The notes under the pieces are model-generated. The model did no database searches. It was not told where the DNA came from and saw only the letters and a program-made list of their open reading frames with translations. Position numbers and translations under genes: made by a program. DNA of 58,273 nt from Lentibacillus salicampi. Lineage in GTDB: Bacteria; Bacillota; Bacilli; Bacillales; Amphibacillaceae. The stretch lies in NCBI RefSeq assembly GCF_004565465.1, contig NZ_SRHY01000017.1, forward strand, positions 1 through 58,273, read 5' to 3'. This document shows positions 33,809 through 42,691 of this stretch, in pieces (positions within the stretch are counted from its first letter, which is position 1; each line of letters opens with the position of its first letter).

Positions 33809-34866
33809 CGTGGCAAGGTTTGATCAAACACTATCAATCTGATTTGCCTGTTACAGAAAAGACCCCGAAGATCTCGTTACAGGAAGGAAACACATCCCTT
33901 ATTCATTTTCTGTCGTTGTCTGAGCAATTGGGAATCGAGCTATATGGTAAGGTGGAAGGGGCTAATCCGACCGGTTCGTTTAAAGACCGTGGCATGGCGC
34001 TGGCAGTTGCTAAAGCGATTGAGGAAGGCAGCAACGCCGTTATCTGTGCTTCAACCGGCAATACCTCCGCCTCGGCTGCAGCCTATGCAGCAAGAGCCGG
34101 TATCAGGGCAATCATTGTCATTCCTAAAGGCAAAATAGCGCTTGGAAAATTGGCTCAAGCCGTCATGTATGGGGCGGATATCGTGGAAATTGACGGTAAT
34201 TTTGATGATGCCCTGAAAATTGTCCGGAAAATAAGTGAACGTTCACCGGTCACACTCGTCAACTCAGTTAATCCGTATCGTTTGGAAGGGCAGAAAACAG
34301 CGGCGTTTGAAGTTTGCGATGTGCTGGGTTCTGCTCCTGATATCCTGGCCATTCCCGTCGGCAACGCGGGCAACATCAGCGCTTACTGGAAAGGATTTAA
34401 GGAATACGATGCTAAGAAACAGACAGGCCGTCCACGGATGTTTGGTTTTGAAGCAGAGGGAGCAGCGGCTATCGCCCGGAATAAAGTAGTCGCCAATCCG
34501 GAGACGGTCGCAACCGCCATTCGGATCGGCAACCCGGCGAGCTGGGAGCTGGCCGTGAAGGCACGTGATGAATCCGGTGGTAATATCGGCTCGGTAAACG
34601 ATGCTGAAATTGCCCAGGCACAAAAGCTGTTGGCATCAAAGGAGGGCGTCTTTGCCGAACCGGGCTCCTGTGCATCGATTGCCGGTGTGATCCAGCAGCG
34701 ACAAGAGGGTGCAATGGCTGAGGGAACAAAGGTTGTGGCTGTTTTGACAGGAAATGGGCTGAAGGATCCACAGACAGCTATCGATCAGATGGATGCCGAA
34801 CCGGTCACACTGCCAAATGATGAACAAACCGTCACGGATTATATTGAAAAGCTGGTGGAAGCATGA
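33805..34866 (+). CDS. thrC: Threonine synthase
   Basis: A 353-residue PLP enzyme that converts O-phosphohomoserine to threonine. The PLP lysine is in [18 protein letters not shown] (about residues 51-68), the phosphate-binding loop is [18 protein letters not shown], and the PLP-ribbon glycine run is [11 protein letters not shown]. It is of the short type I class found in Bacillus. It overlaps hom and thrB by 4 bp on each side, so the three genes form one tightly coupled operon. Confidence 0.97.
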   Translation: MTWQGLIKHYQSDLPVTEKTPKISLQEGNTSLIHFLSLSEQLGIELYGKVEGANPTGSFKDRGMALAVAKAIEEGSNAVICASTGNTSASAAAYAARAGIRAIIVIPKGKIALGKLAQAVMYGADIVEIDGNFDDALKIVRKISERSPVTLVNSVNPYRLEGQKTAAFEVCDVLGSAPDILAIPVGNAGNISAYWKGFKEYDAKKQTGRPRMFGFEAEGAAAIARNKVVANPETVATAIRIGNPASWELAVKARDESGGNIGSVNDAEIAQAQKLLASKEGVFAEPGSCASIAGVIQQRQEGAMAEGTKVVAVLTGNGLKDPQTAIDQMDAEPVTLPNDEQTVTDYIEKLVEA

Positions 34867-35759
34867 CGCCGTTTAGGATACGTGTTCCAGCAAGCTCGGC
34901 GAACGTTGGGCCGGGATTTGATTCGATGGGACTGGCACTCAACTTGTACCTCACCCTGGATGTGTCAGCTTCAGCGACATGGAAGATTGAGCAGCATTCA
35001 TCCCATTTGCCGGAAGTGACAGATGTTGATAATCATTATATTGTTACCATCGCCCGTGACATTGCGGGGCGTTGGAACCAGGAATTTCCTCCCTGCAAAA
35101 TGACTGTCTGGAGTGATATCCCGTTGGCACGCGGGCTTGGCAGCAGCGCGTCGGCGATTGTTGCCGGCATTGAACTGGCTGACCAGGCATGTGCTTTGGC
35201 CCTGACACGTGAGAAGAAGCTTGAGCTTGCCACCGAAATGGAAGGGCACCCGGATAATGTTGCGCCGGCTTTAATGGGAGGCTTTGTCATATCGACGGTC
35301 ACTGATCGGGCAATTGACTGGGTGCAATTGCCTATGCCTGATGCAGATGTAATTGTGTATATTCCGGAAGCAGGATTAATGACAGAAGCCGCGCGAAAAG
35401 CTTTGCCGGATACCTATCAACGGGAGCTCGCTGCCTCGGCAAGCGCCCGCAGCAATGTGCTCGTTGCTTCCCTTGCCTCAGGTGATTTTCATCTGGCAGG
35501 TAACATGATGGAATGCGATTTATTCCACGAACCATATCGGGCTGAGCTGATTCCAAACTATGATGATATCAGAAGTGAAGCCAAAAAATCTGGTGCATAT
35601 GGGACGGTCCTCAGCGGCTCCGGGCCGACCATGATGTCGTTTGCACCTACAGGTAAAGGCGAATCAATTGTCAGTCATTTTAAAGAGTTGCTGCCAGATT
35701 ATCAGGTGGCGTTATTGCAGATTGATCACGATGGAGCGGTCATAAGCCTCCAAGGTTAA
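34863..35759 (+). CDS. thrB: Homoserine kinase
   Basis: A 298-residue GHMP kinase that phosphorylates homoserine. Motif 1 is [19 protein letters not shown] at the N-terminus, motif 2 is the ATP-binding [16 protein letters not shown] (about residues 88-103), and motif 3 is [13 protein letters not shown]. It is the last gene of the hom-thrC-thrB operon, the B. subtilis order, and is followed by a terminator. Confidence 0.97.
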   Translation: MTPFRIRVPASSANVGPGFDSMGLALNLYLTLDVSASATWKIEQHSSHLPEVTDVDNHYIVTIARDIAGRWNQEFPPCKMTVWSDIPLARGLGSSASAIVAGIELADQACALALTREKKLELATEMEGHPDNVAPALMGGFVISTVTDRAIDWVQLPMPDADVIVYIPEAGLMTEAARKALPDTYQRELAASASARSNVLVASLASGDFHLAGNMMECDLFHEPYRAELIPNYDDIRSEAKKSGAYGTVLSGSGPTMMSFAPTGKGESIVSHFKELLPDYQVALLQIDHDGAVISLQG

Positions 35760-35782
35760 ATTGGGAGAAGCGAAATGTGAAG

Positions 35783-35820
35783 GCAGAGACATTTGCAGTT
35801 AAGTGTCTCTGCCATCTTTA
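35783..35820 (+). terminator. Terminator of the threonine operon
   Basis: GCAGAGACA and TGTCTCTGC form a 9-bp stem with an 11-base loop; the following bases are only moderately T-rich. Confidence 0.7.
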
Positions 35821-35931
35821 TGTGCTTCCGGAAGATGTTAGGTGAAGTGAAGATCTAAAGGAAGCCGAAATACATAGAAAAAGTCCTTCATTGGTTTTGA
35901 AGGACATGATGAATAGTTTAATCTGGCTGCA

Positions 35932-36225
35932 TTACGCTTTTTCTGTCAGTTCAAGGCTAAAGTCCCCCACTGTGCCTGGTTCATATAAGTTCGTGATGGA
36001 CGTCGAGTAGTTCGTGATGATAGCAGGGAATTCCAGATTTTTATCGGGCACCTTCACAATAAAGTCATTTTTATACAGCAGCGTCGTCATATCATGATAT
36101 GTTTCGTGCGTCACTTGAAAGTGAAAACGAATTTTTGCCAGTTCTTTTCCATTTCTGCTGACCATATCTGAATGAACGTCAGATGCATTAATTTCCATAT
36201 GGTTAATGATCACTTTCTGAGACAT
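35932..36225 (-). CDS. DUF3219 family protein (YkvR-like)
   Basis: A 97-residue protein. The core HETYHDMTTLLYKNDFIVKV and TNYSTSITNLYEPGTVGDF are near-identical in pattern to B. subtilis YkvR (DUF3219). It is a small beta-rich soluble protein of unknown function. It is monocistronic and divergent from the cytochrome P450 gene. Confidence 0.88.
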   Translation of the reverse strand: MSQKVIINHMEINASDVHSDMVSRNGKELAKIRFHFQVTHETYHDMTTLLYKNDFIVKVPDKNLEFPAIITNYSTSITNLYEPGTVGDFSLELTEKA

Positions 36226-36348
36226 AAGCTCACCTTCTCTGTTTTTAATTCATACCCCATCTTAACAGGTGTGGGGGGGCGGCTTCCATGTTTTGAATTC
36301 TTCGACACCCGTAAGGTATAAAACGTCTGTTCAGTGGGATAAGAAGGG

Positions 36349-37629
36349 ATGGGAAAAGTATCATATATGAAAGGGGTAGCGCCAGTGGCGATTCCGCGCG
36401 AGAACGTTTTGGATAACACTCTTACACTGTTACGAGAAGGTTATCACTATATACCCGGCAGGCGCCGGCATTTTAAGTCAGATATTTTCCAGACCAGACT
36501 ACTGGGACAGAAAGTGATTTGTATCGGCGGAAAGGAAGCAGCAGAAGTTTTTTATGATGAGGACAAATTCACACGAATCGGGGCAATACCCAACCGCATG
36601 AAAGAGTCGCTGTTCGGGAAAAATGGTGTCCATGTCCTGGAAGGTAACGCACACAGTCACCGGAAAACGATGTTTATGTCGCTGATGACGTCTGAGCGGC
36701 TCAGCGAATTGACGGCGCTCACGGAAAAACAGTGGGAAGTGGCGATTGCTGATTGGCAGCAGAAACGCCGGGTTATTCTATTTCCTGAAGCTGAAAAAAT
36801 CATGTGCCGCATTGCCTGTGAATGGGCAGGTGTGCCGCTGTGGGCGAATGAACTGAGTCAGCGCACACGTGATTTATCGGCAATGATTGATGCGTTTGGG
36901 GCAATTGGGCCGAGGCATTGGCAGGGAAGGATTGCACGAAACCGGTCTGAGCGATGGATTAGACGAATTATTGCCCAGGTCCGGAGTGGTGAATTAAAGC
37001 CACGTGAGGAGACGGCTTTATATACATTTGCCTGGCACCGTGATTTGCAGGATCGTCTGCTGGATCTGCAAACAGCGGCGGTGGAACTGCTTAATATCGT
37101 CAGGCCGATTGTCGCTGTCGGGCGTTTCGTGACATTTGGCGCTTTGGCAATAAATGATTTTCCGGAAACGAAGGAAAAGCTCCGTGTAGGCGATGATGAC
37201 TACATTCGTATGTTCGTTCAGGAAGTTCGCCGTTACTACCCATTCGGTCCGTTTTTAGGTGCAAAAGTCCGCAGCAACTTCAAATGGACTGGTCATCAAT
37301 TTAAGAAAGGAACGCTTGTCCTGCTTGATATTTATGGCACCAATCATGATCCGGATTTATGGGATAAACCGGATGAATTCCGCCCGGAGCGTTTCGATGA
37401 ATGGGAGGGCAGCCCGTTTGATTTCATCCCCCAGGGTGGCGGTTATGATATGGGACACCGCTGTCCCGGTGAATGGATAACGATTGACATTATGAAAGTA
37501 AGTCTGGCATTTTTGGCCAATCGGATTGATTACAACGTGCCGAAGCAAAACCTGGATTACAGCATGGTCCGCATGCCATCCATACCAAAGAGCAGGTTTA
37601 TCATGCGCGATGTAGCAATATCCAGCTGA
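36349..37629 (+). CDS. cypC: Fatty-acid peroxygenase, CYP152 family
   Basis: A 426-residue cytochrome P450 of the CYP152 (CypC/YbdT) group. These enzymes use hydrogen peroxide to hydroxylate fatty acids at the alpha or beta carbon, or decarboxylate them, without a reductase. The haem cysteine is C372 in GHRCPGE. The peroxygenase-specific arginine that binds the fatty-acid carboxylate is R252 in VRPIVAVGRF, where ordinary P450s have the acid-alcohol pair. The ATG follows GAAGGG. It is monocistronic with a strong terminator. Confidence 0.95.
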   Translation: MGKVSYMKGVAPVAIPRENVLDNTLTLLREGYHYIPGRRRHFKSDIFQTRLLGQKVICIGGKEAAEVFYDEDKFTRIGAIPNRMKESLFGKNGVHVLEGNAHSHRKTMFMSLMTSERLSELTALTEKQWEVAIADWQQKRRVILFPEAEKIMCRIACEWAGVPLWANELSQRTRDLSAMIDAFGAIGPRHWQGRIARNRSERWIRRIIAQVRSGELKPREETALYTFAWHRDLQDRLLDLQTAAVELLNIVRPIVAVGRFVTFGALAINDFPETKEKLRVGDDDYIRMFVQEVRRYYPFGPFLGAKVRSNFKWTGHQFKKGTLVLLDIYGTNHDPDLWDKPDEFRPERFDEWEGSPFDFIPQGGGYDMGHRCPGEWITIDIMKVSLAFLANRIDYNVPKQNLDYSMVRMPSIPKSRFIMRDVAISS

Positions 37630-37636
37630 AAACGAC

Positions 37637-37669
37637 AAAAAACGTCCTTCTTTAAGAGGGCGTTTTTTG
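37637..37669 (+). terminator. Intrinsic terminator
   Basis: AAAAAACG(T)CC pairs with GGGCGTTTTTT, just after the cypC stop. Confidence 0.9.
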
Positions 37670-37758
37670 TATGTGAAAATATCCCCCCAAATGTGTTACT
37701 GGGACAATCACCCAATGAATAGGATAGTATGTAGAGCATGCAAATTGGAGGAAAAACT

Positions 37759-39171
37759 ATGCAAATACATGTCGTGCAACATGGTGATACGTTATGGCAG
37801 ATTGCACAAAGTTATGGGACGGATATAAATCAGATAGTGTTGTTGAATGAATTGGACCATCCGGATGTGCTGGTGGTGGGACGGTCGCTGGTGATTCCAG
37901 AGCCTGGCCGTGAATACGTTGTCCAGCCTGGTGATACGTTATGGATAATCGCGCAGATGTTTGGAGTGACGCCTCAGGAACTTGCGGTAGCCAATCATAT
38001 AACAGACCCGTCGTTACTATTTACAGGCCAAATGCTGACGAACCCTTATTTAACGCATGTTGTTCAGGCTGGCGAGTATATTTGGGGGATTGCGCAGCAG
38101 TACGGTGTCAGTCCCGAACAAATTATCGCGGTCAATGATATCGGGCAACCTGGTCTGATTTTTCCCGGGCAAACGTTACGGATTCCTATTGCAGCAAGAC
38201 CTGTTACGGAAGTGAACGGTTTTATAACACGATTGGATGAACAAGGAGGAGCCACAGTCCGGCGATTGGGCAGATACCTGACGTACATTTCTCCGTTTAT
38301 GTACAGTATCCGTGACGATGGCACGCTTTCGGAACTGCAGGAACAGCCGGTTCTTGAGGCTGCCAGGGCTAATACTGTTGCCCCATTATTGGTGGTCACC
38401 AACTTTGCCCAGGGTGAGTTCAATTCGGATCTAGCCGCTGCTGTTTTTCGTAATCTTGAAACCCAGGAAACGCTTATCACGAATCTCCTGGAAACAATGC
38501 GTGCGAAAGGATATGCAGGCGTCAACTTTGACTTTGAATACGTATATCCGGAAGACCGCGAAAACTATAATCATTTTCTCAGGCGGGTTGTGGAGCGGTT
38601 GCATCCGGAAGGTTTTCTGGTCACAACAGCCCTGGCACCAAAAGAATCAGCGGATCAGCAGGGATTGTTGTATGAGGCCCATGATTACCAGGCACACGGT
38701 GAAATTGCTGATTTTGTGATCCTAATGACATACGAATGGGGCTGGGCCGGTGGAAAGCCATGGGCGATTGCGCCAATTAACGAAGTAAGGGATGTGCTGG
38801 ATTATGCTATAACAGTTATTCCCCGCGATAAAATTTCGATGGGAATGCCTTTATATGGTCGTGACTGGAATATCCCGTGGGTAGAGGGTACGACTGCAAG
38901 TACTGTGAGTCCGAAAGAGGCGGTCCAGTTGGCAGCAATGTATGGCGTGCCTATCCAATATGATGAGACGTATCAATCGTCGTTTTTCCGCTATACAGAC
39001 GAGAACGGTCAGGAACACGAGGTCTGGTTTGAAGATGCCCGCAGTGTTCAAGCGAAATATGATACGGCAAGAGCTTATGGTCTGAGAGGTGTGAGTTACT
39101 GGACATTGGGAACTCCATTTTCGCAAAATTGGCCGGTGCTGCAGGATAACTTCAGGGTCCGGAAGTTTTAA
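37759..39171 (+). CDS. SleL/YaaH-like spore cortex glucosaminidase
   Basis: A 470-residue protein with three N-terminal LysM domains (about residues 2-46, 52-96 and 100-145; cores HGDTLWQIAQSYG, PGDTLWIIAQMFG and AGEYIWGIAQQYG) followed by a GH18 domain. The catalytic motif is VNFDFEYV, in which the final glutamate is the acid. SleL/YaaH enzymes trim spore cortex peptidoglycan during germination; most such proteins have two LysM domains, so three is slightly unusual. The ATG at 37759 follows GGAGGAAAAACT and has no signal peptide, as in SleL. Confidence 0.92.
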   Translation: MQIHVVQHGDTLWQIAQSYGTDINQIVLLNELDHPDVLVVGRSLVIPEPGREYVVQPGDTLWIIAQMFGVTPQELAVANHITDPSLLFTGQMLTNPYLTHVVQAGEYIWGIAQQYGVSPEQIIAVNDIGQPGLIFPGQTLRIPIAARPVTEVNGFITRLDEQGGATVRRLGRYLTYISPFMYSIRDDGTLSELQEQPVLEAARANTVAPLLVVTNFAQGEFNSDLAAAVFRNLETQETLITNLLETMRAKGYAGVNFDFEYVYPEDRENYNHFLRRVVERLHPEGFLVTTALAPKESADQQGLLYEAHDYQAHGEIADFVILMTYEWGWAGGKPWAIAPINEVRDVLDYAITVIPRDKISMGMPLYGRDWNIPWVEGTTASTVSPKEAVQLAAMYGVPIQYDETYQSSFFRYTDENGQEHEVWFEDARSVQAKYDTARAYGLRGVSYWTLGTPFSQNWPVLQDNFRVRKF

Positions 39172-39180
39172 TCAATCAAT

Positions 39181-39219
39181 AAACCTTTGAGACGCCATAG
39201 ACGTTCGTTTCAAAGGTTT
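39181..39219. terminator. Terminator between convergent genes
   Basis: AAACCTTTGA and TCAAAGGTTT form an exact 10-bp stem between the SleL-like gene and the MFS gene. Confidence 0.8.
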
Positions 39220-39252
39220 GTTGTTGGAATTATGTGTGAGCATAAGGAAAAA

Positions 39253-40474
39253 TTACATTCGTCTCAACTGCTTTTTTTCTTTTATAAGATCCACCCGTGA
39301 AAACAGAATAGCATACACAATCGTGAAGAAAACATAGGTGCTACCAACCCAAAAACTCAGTGTCCGCGGATCAAATAATTCCAGCAAAAATCCTGCCGCG
39401 CCCATCGATATGCCCATTGTCGTTTTGGAAATCATTTCGGTCAGCCCAAAAAAATGTCCCTGCTGCGATTTCGGAACGATTTTCATCGTAAGCGTGCTTA
39501 GACAGATATTGCTGATTCCACCGACGAAAGTGATGAATAAAGCAGCGACAATGGCGTGGGAAAATGTAGGGACGGAGCTCAAAATCAGATGCCCCAGCCC
39601 CTCCAGTGCAATAAAAATCACAATGAGTGGCACAAGTTTACGTTTCAGTAGATTGGAAAAGAATGAGCTTATAATAAACCCCAGTCCCAGCGCACCATAA
39701 ATGAACCCGACGCCGAGGTCCCCCATTTTAAATACTTCCAGCGCATATACACTCATCAAAACATTATCAACGCCATTTGCAAGGGGCATTGTCAGTTCAA
39801 TTGTTATGAAAGTAAGGAGTGCAGCCGAGCCGAATATAAATTTCCAGGTCGATGGGCCAGATTCAACTGGGTCCGATTGTTTTAGGGATTTTTCCGCAGA
39901 CGGTATTGTTAACCCGATCAAAAATAATGCAGATACCATAAACGATATACCATCCAAAATAAACGGGGCCTGCAATCCGAATAAATAGGAAATGATCCCT
40001 CCGGTACTGGAACCAACCACAAGTACAGCTCCGACCATAATCTGTTCGATGGCGTTGACATACAACAGGCGATCCTGTTTGACCAGAGCGGGTATGGACG
40101 CCATTCTTACCGGCGAATAGAACGCATCTCCTGCAGCAAGAAAAAATGCTCCCGTATAGATAATCCATAAATGCTCCTGCCCCTGCACAAGCAATGGTGA
40201 CAAGGCAAACGGGACTCTTAATAAGTCAATCGTTATTAACAGACTTTTTTTGGGAAAAAGATCAGCAAGCATACCTCCAATCGGCGCTGCCAATAAAAAC
40301 GGCGCCATCCTTACTGTGAAAAAAAATTCCGATCGCCAGTCCCGATCCGGTTATTTGGTAAAGTAATGTCAGGATGGCAACCTGGGTGAATCTGCTGCCG
40401 ATCCCACTGATTGCACCTGCCCAGAACAACTTTCGATAGTTATTTTCCTGTTTCCAAACGACCCAATTTGACAT
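39253..40474 (-). pseudogene. Frameshifted MFS efflux transporter
   Basis: The two frames together give a complete MFS_3-type (enterobactin-exporter-like) transporter of about 406 residues with 12 membrane segments. The first frame starts MSNWVVWKQENNYRKLFWAG (40474) and runs to GLAIGIFF. There a run of eight T (minus strand; 40319-40326) shifts the frame; with seven T the protein would continue TVRMAPFLLAAPIGGMLADL. The rest is intact to 39253. It could be a mutation, a slippage-controlled gene or a sequencing error. CTAATTAG operators lie just upstream and match those of the neighbouring regulator. Confidence 0.85.
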
Positions 40475-40493
40475 AATAACCACCTATTTCAAT

Positions 40494-40521
40494 ATCTAAT
40501 TTAATATATATCTAATTAGAT
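40494..40521. promoter_or_regulatory. Operator boxes upstream of the MFS gene
   Basis: ATCTAATTTA and ATCTAATTAGAT lie 20-47 bp upstream of the MFS start. The second is a perfect CTAATTAG palindrome with flanking AT/AT. The same boxes appear upstream of the regulator gene (41136-41159), so one protein probably controls both. Confidence 0.7.
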
Positions 40522-40539
40522 TGGCGAAAAATAAGCTGA

Positions 40540-41118
40540 TTACTGGATCAGCCATAACGATTCTGGATTCAACTCATATTCGCCGTTTTGTCGTGTCATG
40601 AAGCCGCCCATGACAAATTCCCGTCTGATCGTTGCGAAATCTTCATGAAATGGTTTGATATAGTCGTTGATTTCTTTTTCCTGATATGTTTTGCCTTTTT
40701 GTAGCCCTCTGACAAGGTGTTCAAGCACAATGAGTTTTTTCTTGCGCTGCGCTGGGATACTTATGAGTGTGCCGTCGCTCGCAAAAAAATTCTGGATAAC
40801 ATTATATCGCTCCTGATCATTCACCTTGAATTCATCCATTTCTTTTTCCCCTCCGATCCGCAAAATGGCCTCAGCCATCAATACGAGTGTTTTTTCATTC
40901 AGGTGAAAATAGATGGTATTTTTATCACGCCGCTGGAAGATGACGTCAATCTCTTTTAGTTTTGTGAGATGATACGAAATGGTGGGCGGGGTCAGTCCAA
41001 GTTTTCCGGCAATGGCCTGACCGTGCAGTGGCCCATCTTTTAACAGGGCGATGATTTGAATACGTGTCTTGTCACCGACCGTCTTATGGAAATGAACAAT
41101 TTTATCGAGCTGCATATT
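40540..41118 (-). CDS. ArsR-type regulator with DUF2087 domain
   Basis: A 192-residue protein. The N-terminal winged helix is of the ArsR type: DKTRIQIIALLKDGPLHGQA, LGLTPPTISYHLTKLKEIDV and a wing with RRDKNTIYFHL. No CxCxxC metal site is seen. The C-terminal half (about residues 115-185) is a DUF2087 domain (FFASDGTLISIPAQRKKKL, FHEDFATIRREFVMGGFM). The ATG at 41118 follows TTGGAGGATCAAAT. It precedes the MFS pump on the same strand, 65 bp away, and very likely represses it. Confidence 0.9.
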   Translation of the reverse strand, partial: NMQLDKIVHFHKTVGDKTRIQIIALLKDGPLHGQAIAGKLGLTPPTISYHLTKLKEIDVIFQRRDKNTIYFHLNEKTLVLMAEAILRIGGEKEMDEFKVNDQERYNVIQNFFASDGTLISIPAQRKKKLIVLEHLVRGLQKGKTYQEKEINDYIKPFHEDFATIRREFVMGGFMTRQNGEYELNPESLWLIQ

Positions 41119-41135
41119 TGATCCTCCAAACATCA

Positions 41136-41159
41136 CTAATTAGATTATAATCTAATTAG
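41136..41159. promoter_or_regulatory. 24-bp perfect palindromic operator
   Basis: Two CTAATTAG boxes joined by ATTATAAT form an exact 24-bp palindrome 18 bp upstream of the ArsR/DUF2087 start, overlapping the likely -10 region (TATAAT). This suggests autorepression. Confidence 0.75.
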
Positions 41160-41244
41160 ATAGGTGTGACAATAGCAATCTTTAAAAAAGATTCTTATGA
41201 TTTAAAATTGGATCAACATCAAGATCTATGGTTGATAAACTAGA

Positions 41245-41350
41245 CTGGATTATAGTATTCGCTGCGGAAAAACACTTGGTGCTCGTCGTGTTGGAAGTTA
41301 TTTCGGGGAAGTAGCGCTCCTCGTAACCCGCAGTTTACTCGGCAGAAGTT
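41245..41350. repeat. Fragment of a dispersed GC-rich repeat
   Basis: ATTCGCTGCGGAAAAACACTTG begins a GC-richer block that ends near ...CCCGCAGTTTACTCGG. GCTGCGG-type and CCGCAG words in opposite orientation suggest a decayed inverted-repeat element of a type I recall from halophilic Bacillaceae. There is no gene in it. Confidence 0.35.
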
Positions 41351-41360
41351 TCGGTGTAGA

Positions 41361-41807
41361 CTAGCGCGATTTTCGGAGTGTTTCGCTGAACAAGTCACGG
41401 AATTTTATTTCATCCTCGAAGCTAAAAGCTTTTGGCCCCTTTGTCCGTTTGCCGCTTTTGCGGGCCATGGCGTTTATATATCGAGTCTGCAGCAGCTGGT
41501 CGATGTTTCGGTTGGTATAGGCGAACCCTTTATGATGCAGAACGGTACAGCCTTTGGCAAGCCCTAATGAAGCGAGTCCGTAATCCTGGGTAATGATTAC
41601 ATCGCCTGATTGGGCGAGTCGCATAATCCGATAATCCGCCGCTTCAGCACCTGTGTCGACGTAAATCGTTTCCACGCCAGGATGCTCGTCATCGTGTGAA
41701 AAATGGGAAAAGCTTTTTACGAGCACGACCGGGACATCACATTCCAAGGCTACCGAGATAATTGTTTTTTTAACCGGACAGGCATCAGCGTCAACATAAA
41801 CCTTCAT
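41361..41807 (-). CDS. YaiI/YqxD family (DUF188, UPF0178) protein
   Basis: A 148-residue protein of the DUF188 family with a PIN-like fold. The signature is [14 protein letters not shown] at the start, then [31 protein letters not shown] and [14 protein letters not shown] near the end. The conserved acidic residues would form a metal site as in nucleases, but activity has not been shown. It is divergent from the small gene at 41878. Confidence 0.95.
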   Translation of the reverse strand: MKVYVDADACPVKKTIISVALECDVPVVLVKSFSHFSHDDEHPGVETIYVDTGAEAADYRIMRLAQSGDVIITQDYGLASLGLAKGCTVLHHKGFAYTNRNIDQLLQTRYINAMARKSGKRTKGPKAFSFEDEIKFRDLFSETLRKSR

Positions 41808-41877
41808 TCAAATCTCCTCCGTCTAACCATCATTTTAGCAAATGTTCGATTGTGAAGCCACTCTGGCCGGGGGAAAA

Positions 41878-42129
41878 ATGTCTGATCAGTTGAATCCAAT
41901 AGACGTTAACCTTTCTTCGGGAACGGTCAGGATTGATGCCCCCGCTCCGGCTGTGATTGATCTTTCCATGTTCAAACAGGAATTTCCGGTTTCACAGTTC
42001 ACCAGCCGGAAAGGCGGAAAGTGGTTCGAAAATGTTTACACAGGCGGGGAACGGCTCATCTATTTGAAAATCCCTGACGATGTTCATTTGGATTATCATG
42101 ACAGTATCAACTTCCATTATGCTAATTAG
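41878..42129 (+). CDS. Small hypothetical protein
   Basis: An 83-residue soluble protein starting at MSDQLNPIDVNLSSG, where GGGGGAAAA gives a good ribosome site; the upstream ATG at 41842 is less likely. Its beta-rich C-terminus (GGERLIYLKIPDDVHLDYHD) may be a small beta-barrel. The family is unrecognised. Confidence 0.55.
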   Translation: MSDQLNPIDVNLSSGTVRIDAPAPAVIDLSMFKQEFPVSQFTSRKGGKWFENVYTGGERLIYLKIPDDVHLDYHDSINFHYAN

Positions 42130-42289
42130 GAAGATCAATAAAATTGTACTGATATTCGTGATAGCTGCCACATATAATGTCCATATCTTTAACATGCTGA
42201 TCGGGGATTTAATGTGGCAGAACGGAAGGGATTTATCGAAATGCAGCAAATTCAGGTTAGTATGAACGATTACGTTAATGTAAACGGAG

Positions 42290-42454
42290 GTGAATGATAG
42301 GAATAATAGCCGCGGCGGTGTTGATTTTATTGGGGGCTTTTTCCTCGGGATCGGGATTGGCATGTTGGCCGGGGATGTAGCAGCCAGTACCATGATTGGC
42401 ATGGGCGTCGGCTTTCTGGCCATGGCTTTGCTGGGGAGATCGACTAAATTGTGA
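42290..42454 (+). CDS. Glycine-zipper small membrane protein
   Basis: A 54-residue frame: MNDRNNSRGGVDFIGGFFLG, then a run of G-x-G-x-G repeats (GIGIGMLAG, IGMGVGFLAMALLG) and a basic end. The composition is that of a glycine-zipper membrane helix pair. The GTG at 42290 overlaps the GGAGG, so the start is doubtful; another frame starts with ATG at 42294 but encodes only 28 residues. Confidence 0.45.
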   Translation: MNDRNNSRGGVDFIGGFFLGIGIGMLAGDVAASTMIGMGVGFLAMALLGRSTKL

Positions 42455-42592
42455 AATTTTGCAAATGATAATACTGTTTATAAGTGATGATATTTTTAAA
42501 TTCCTTATTGACGATTTGCTTAATCGGAACTATAATTAAACACTATGTTTGATAATAACATGGGCAAGCCGGTGGTTTTTAGAGAGACAGAG

Positions 42593-42620
42593 TTGACAAA
42601 TGGTTTGGGCAAAGGATAAT
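42593..42620 (+). promoter_or_regulatory. SigA-type promoter of the BCCT gene
   Basis: TTGACA, a 16-bp spacer and GATAAT, 72 bp upstream of the GTG start. Confidence 0.6.
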
Positions 42621-42691
42621 CATTTTCCATCCAACGGTCTGTAATGCGCACGGGTTATAGACACTTGTTCCTGAAAAATGGGAGGAAAAAC

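Noticed and set aside
38064..38525. 153-residue antisense frame in the SleL-like gene
   Set aside because: Shadow of the coding strand; the LysM and GH18 motifs are on the plus strand.
41992..42423. 143-residue minus-strand frame opposite the small genes near 42 kb
   Set aside because: Overlaps a plus-strand gene with a good ribosome site and the glycine-zipper frame; the composition is that of an antisense reading.
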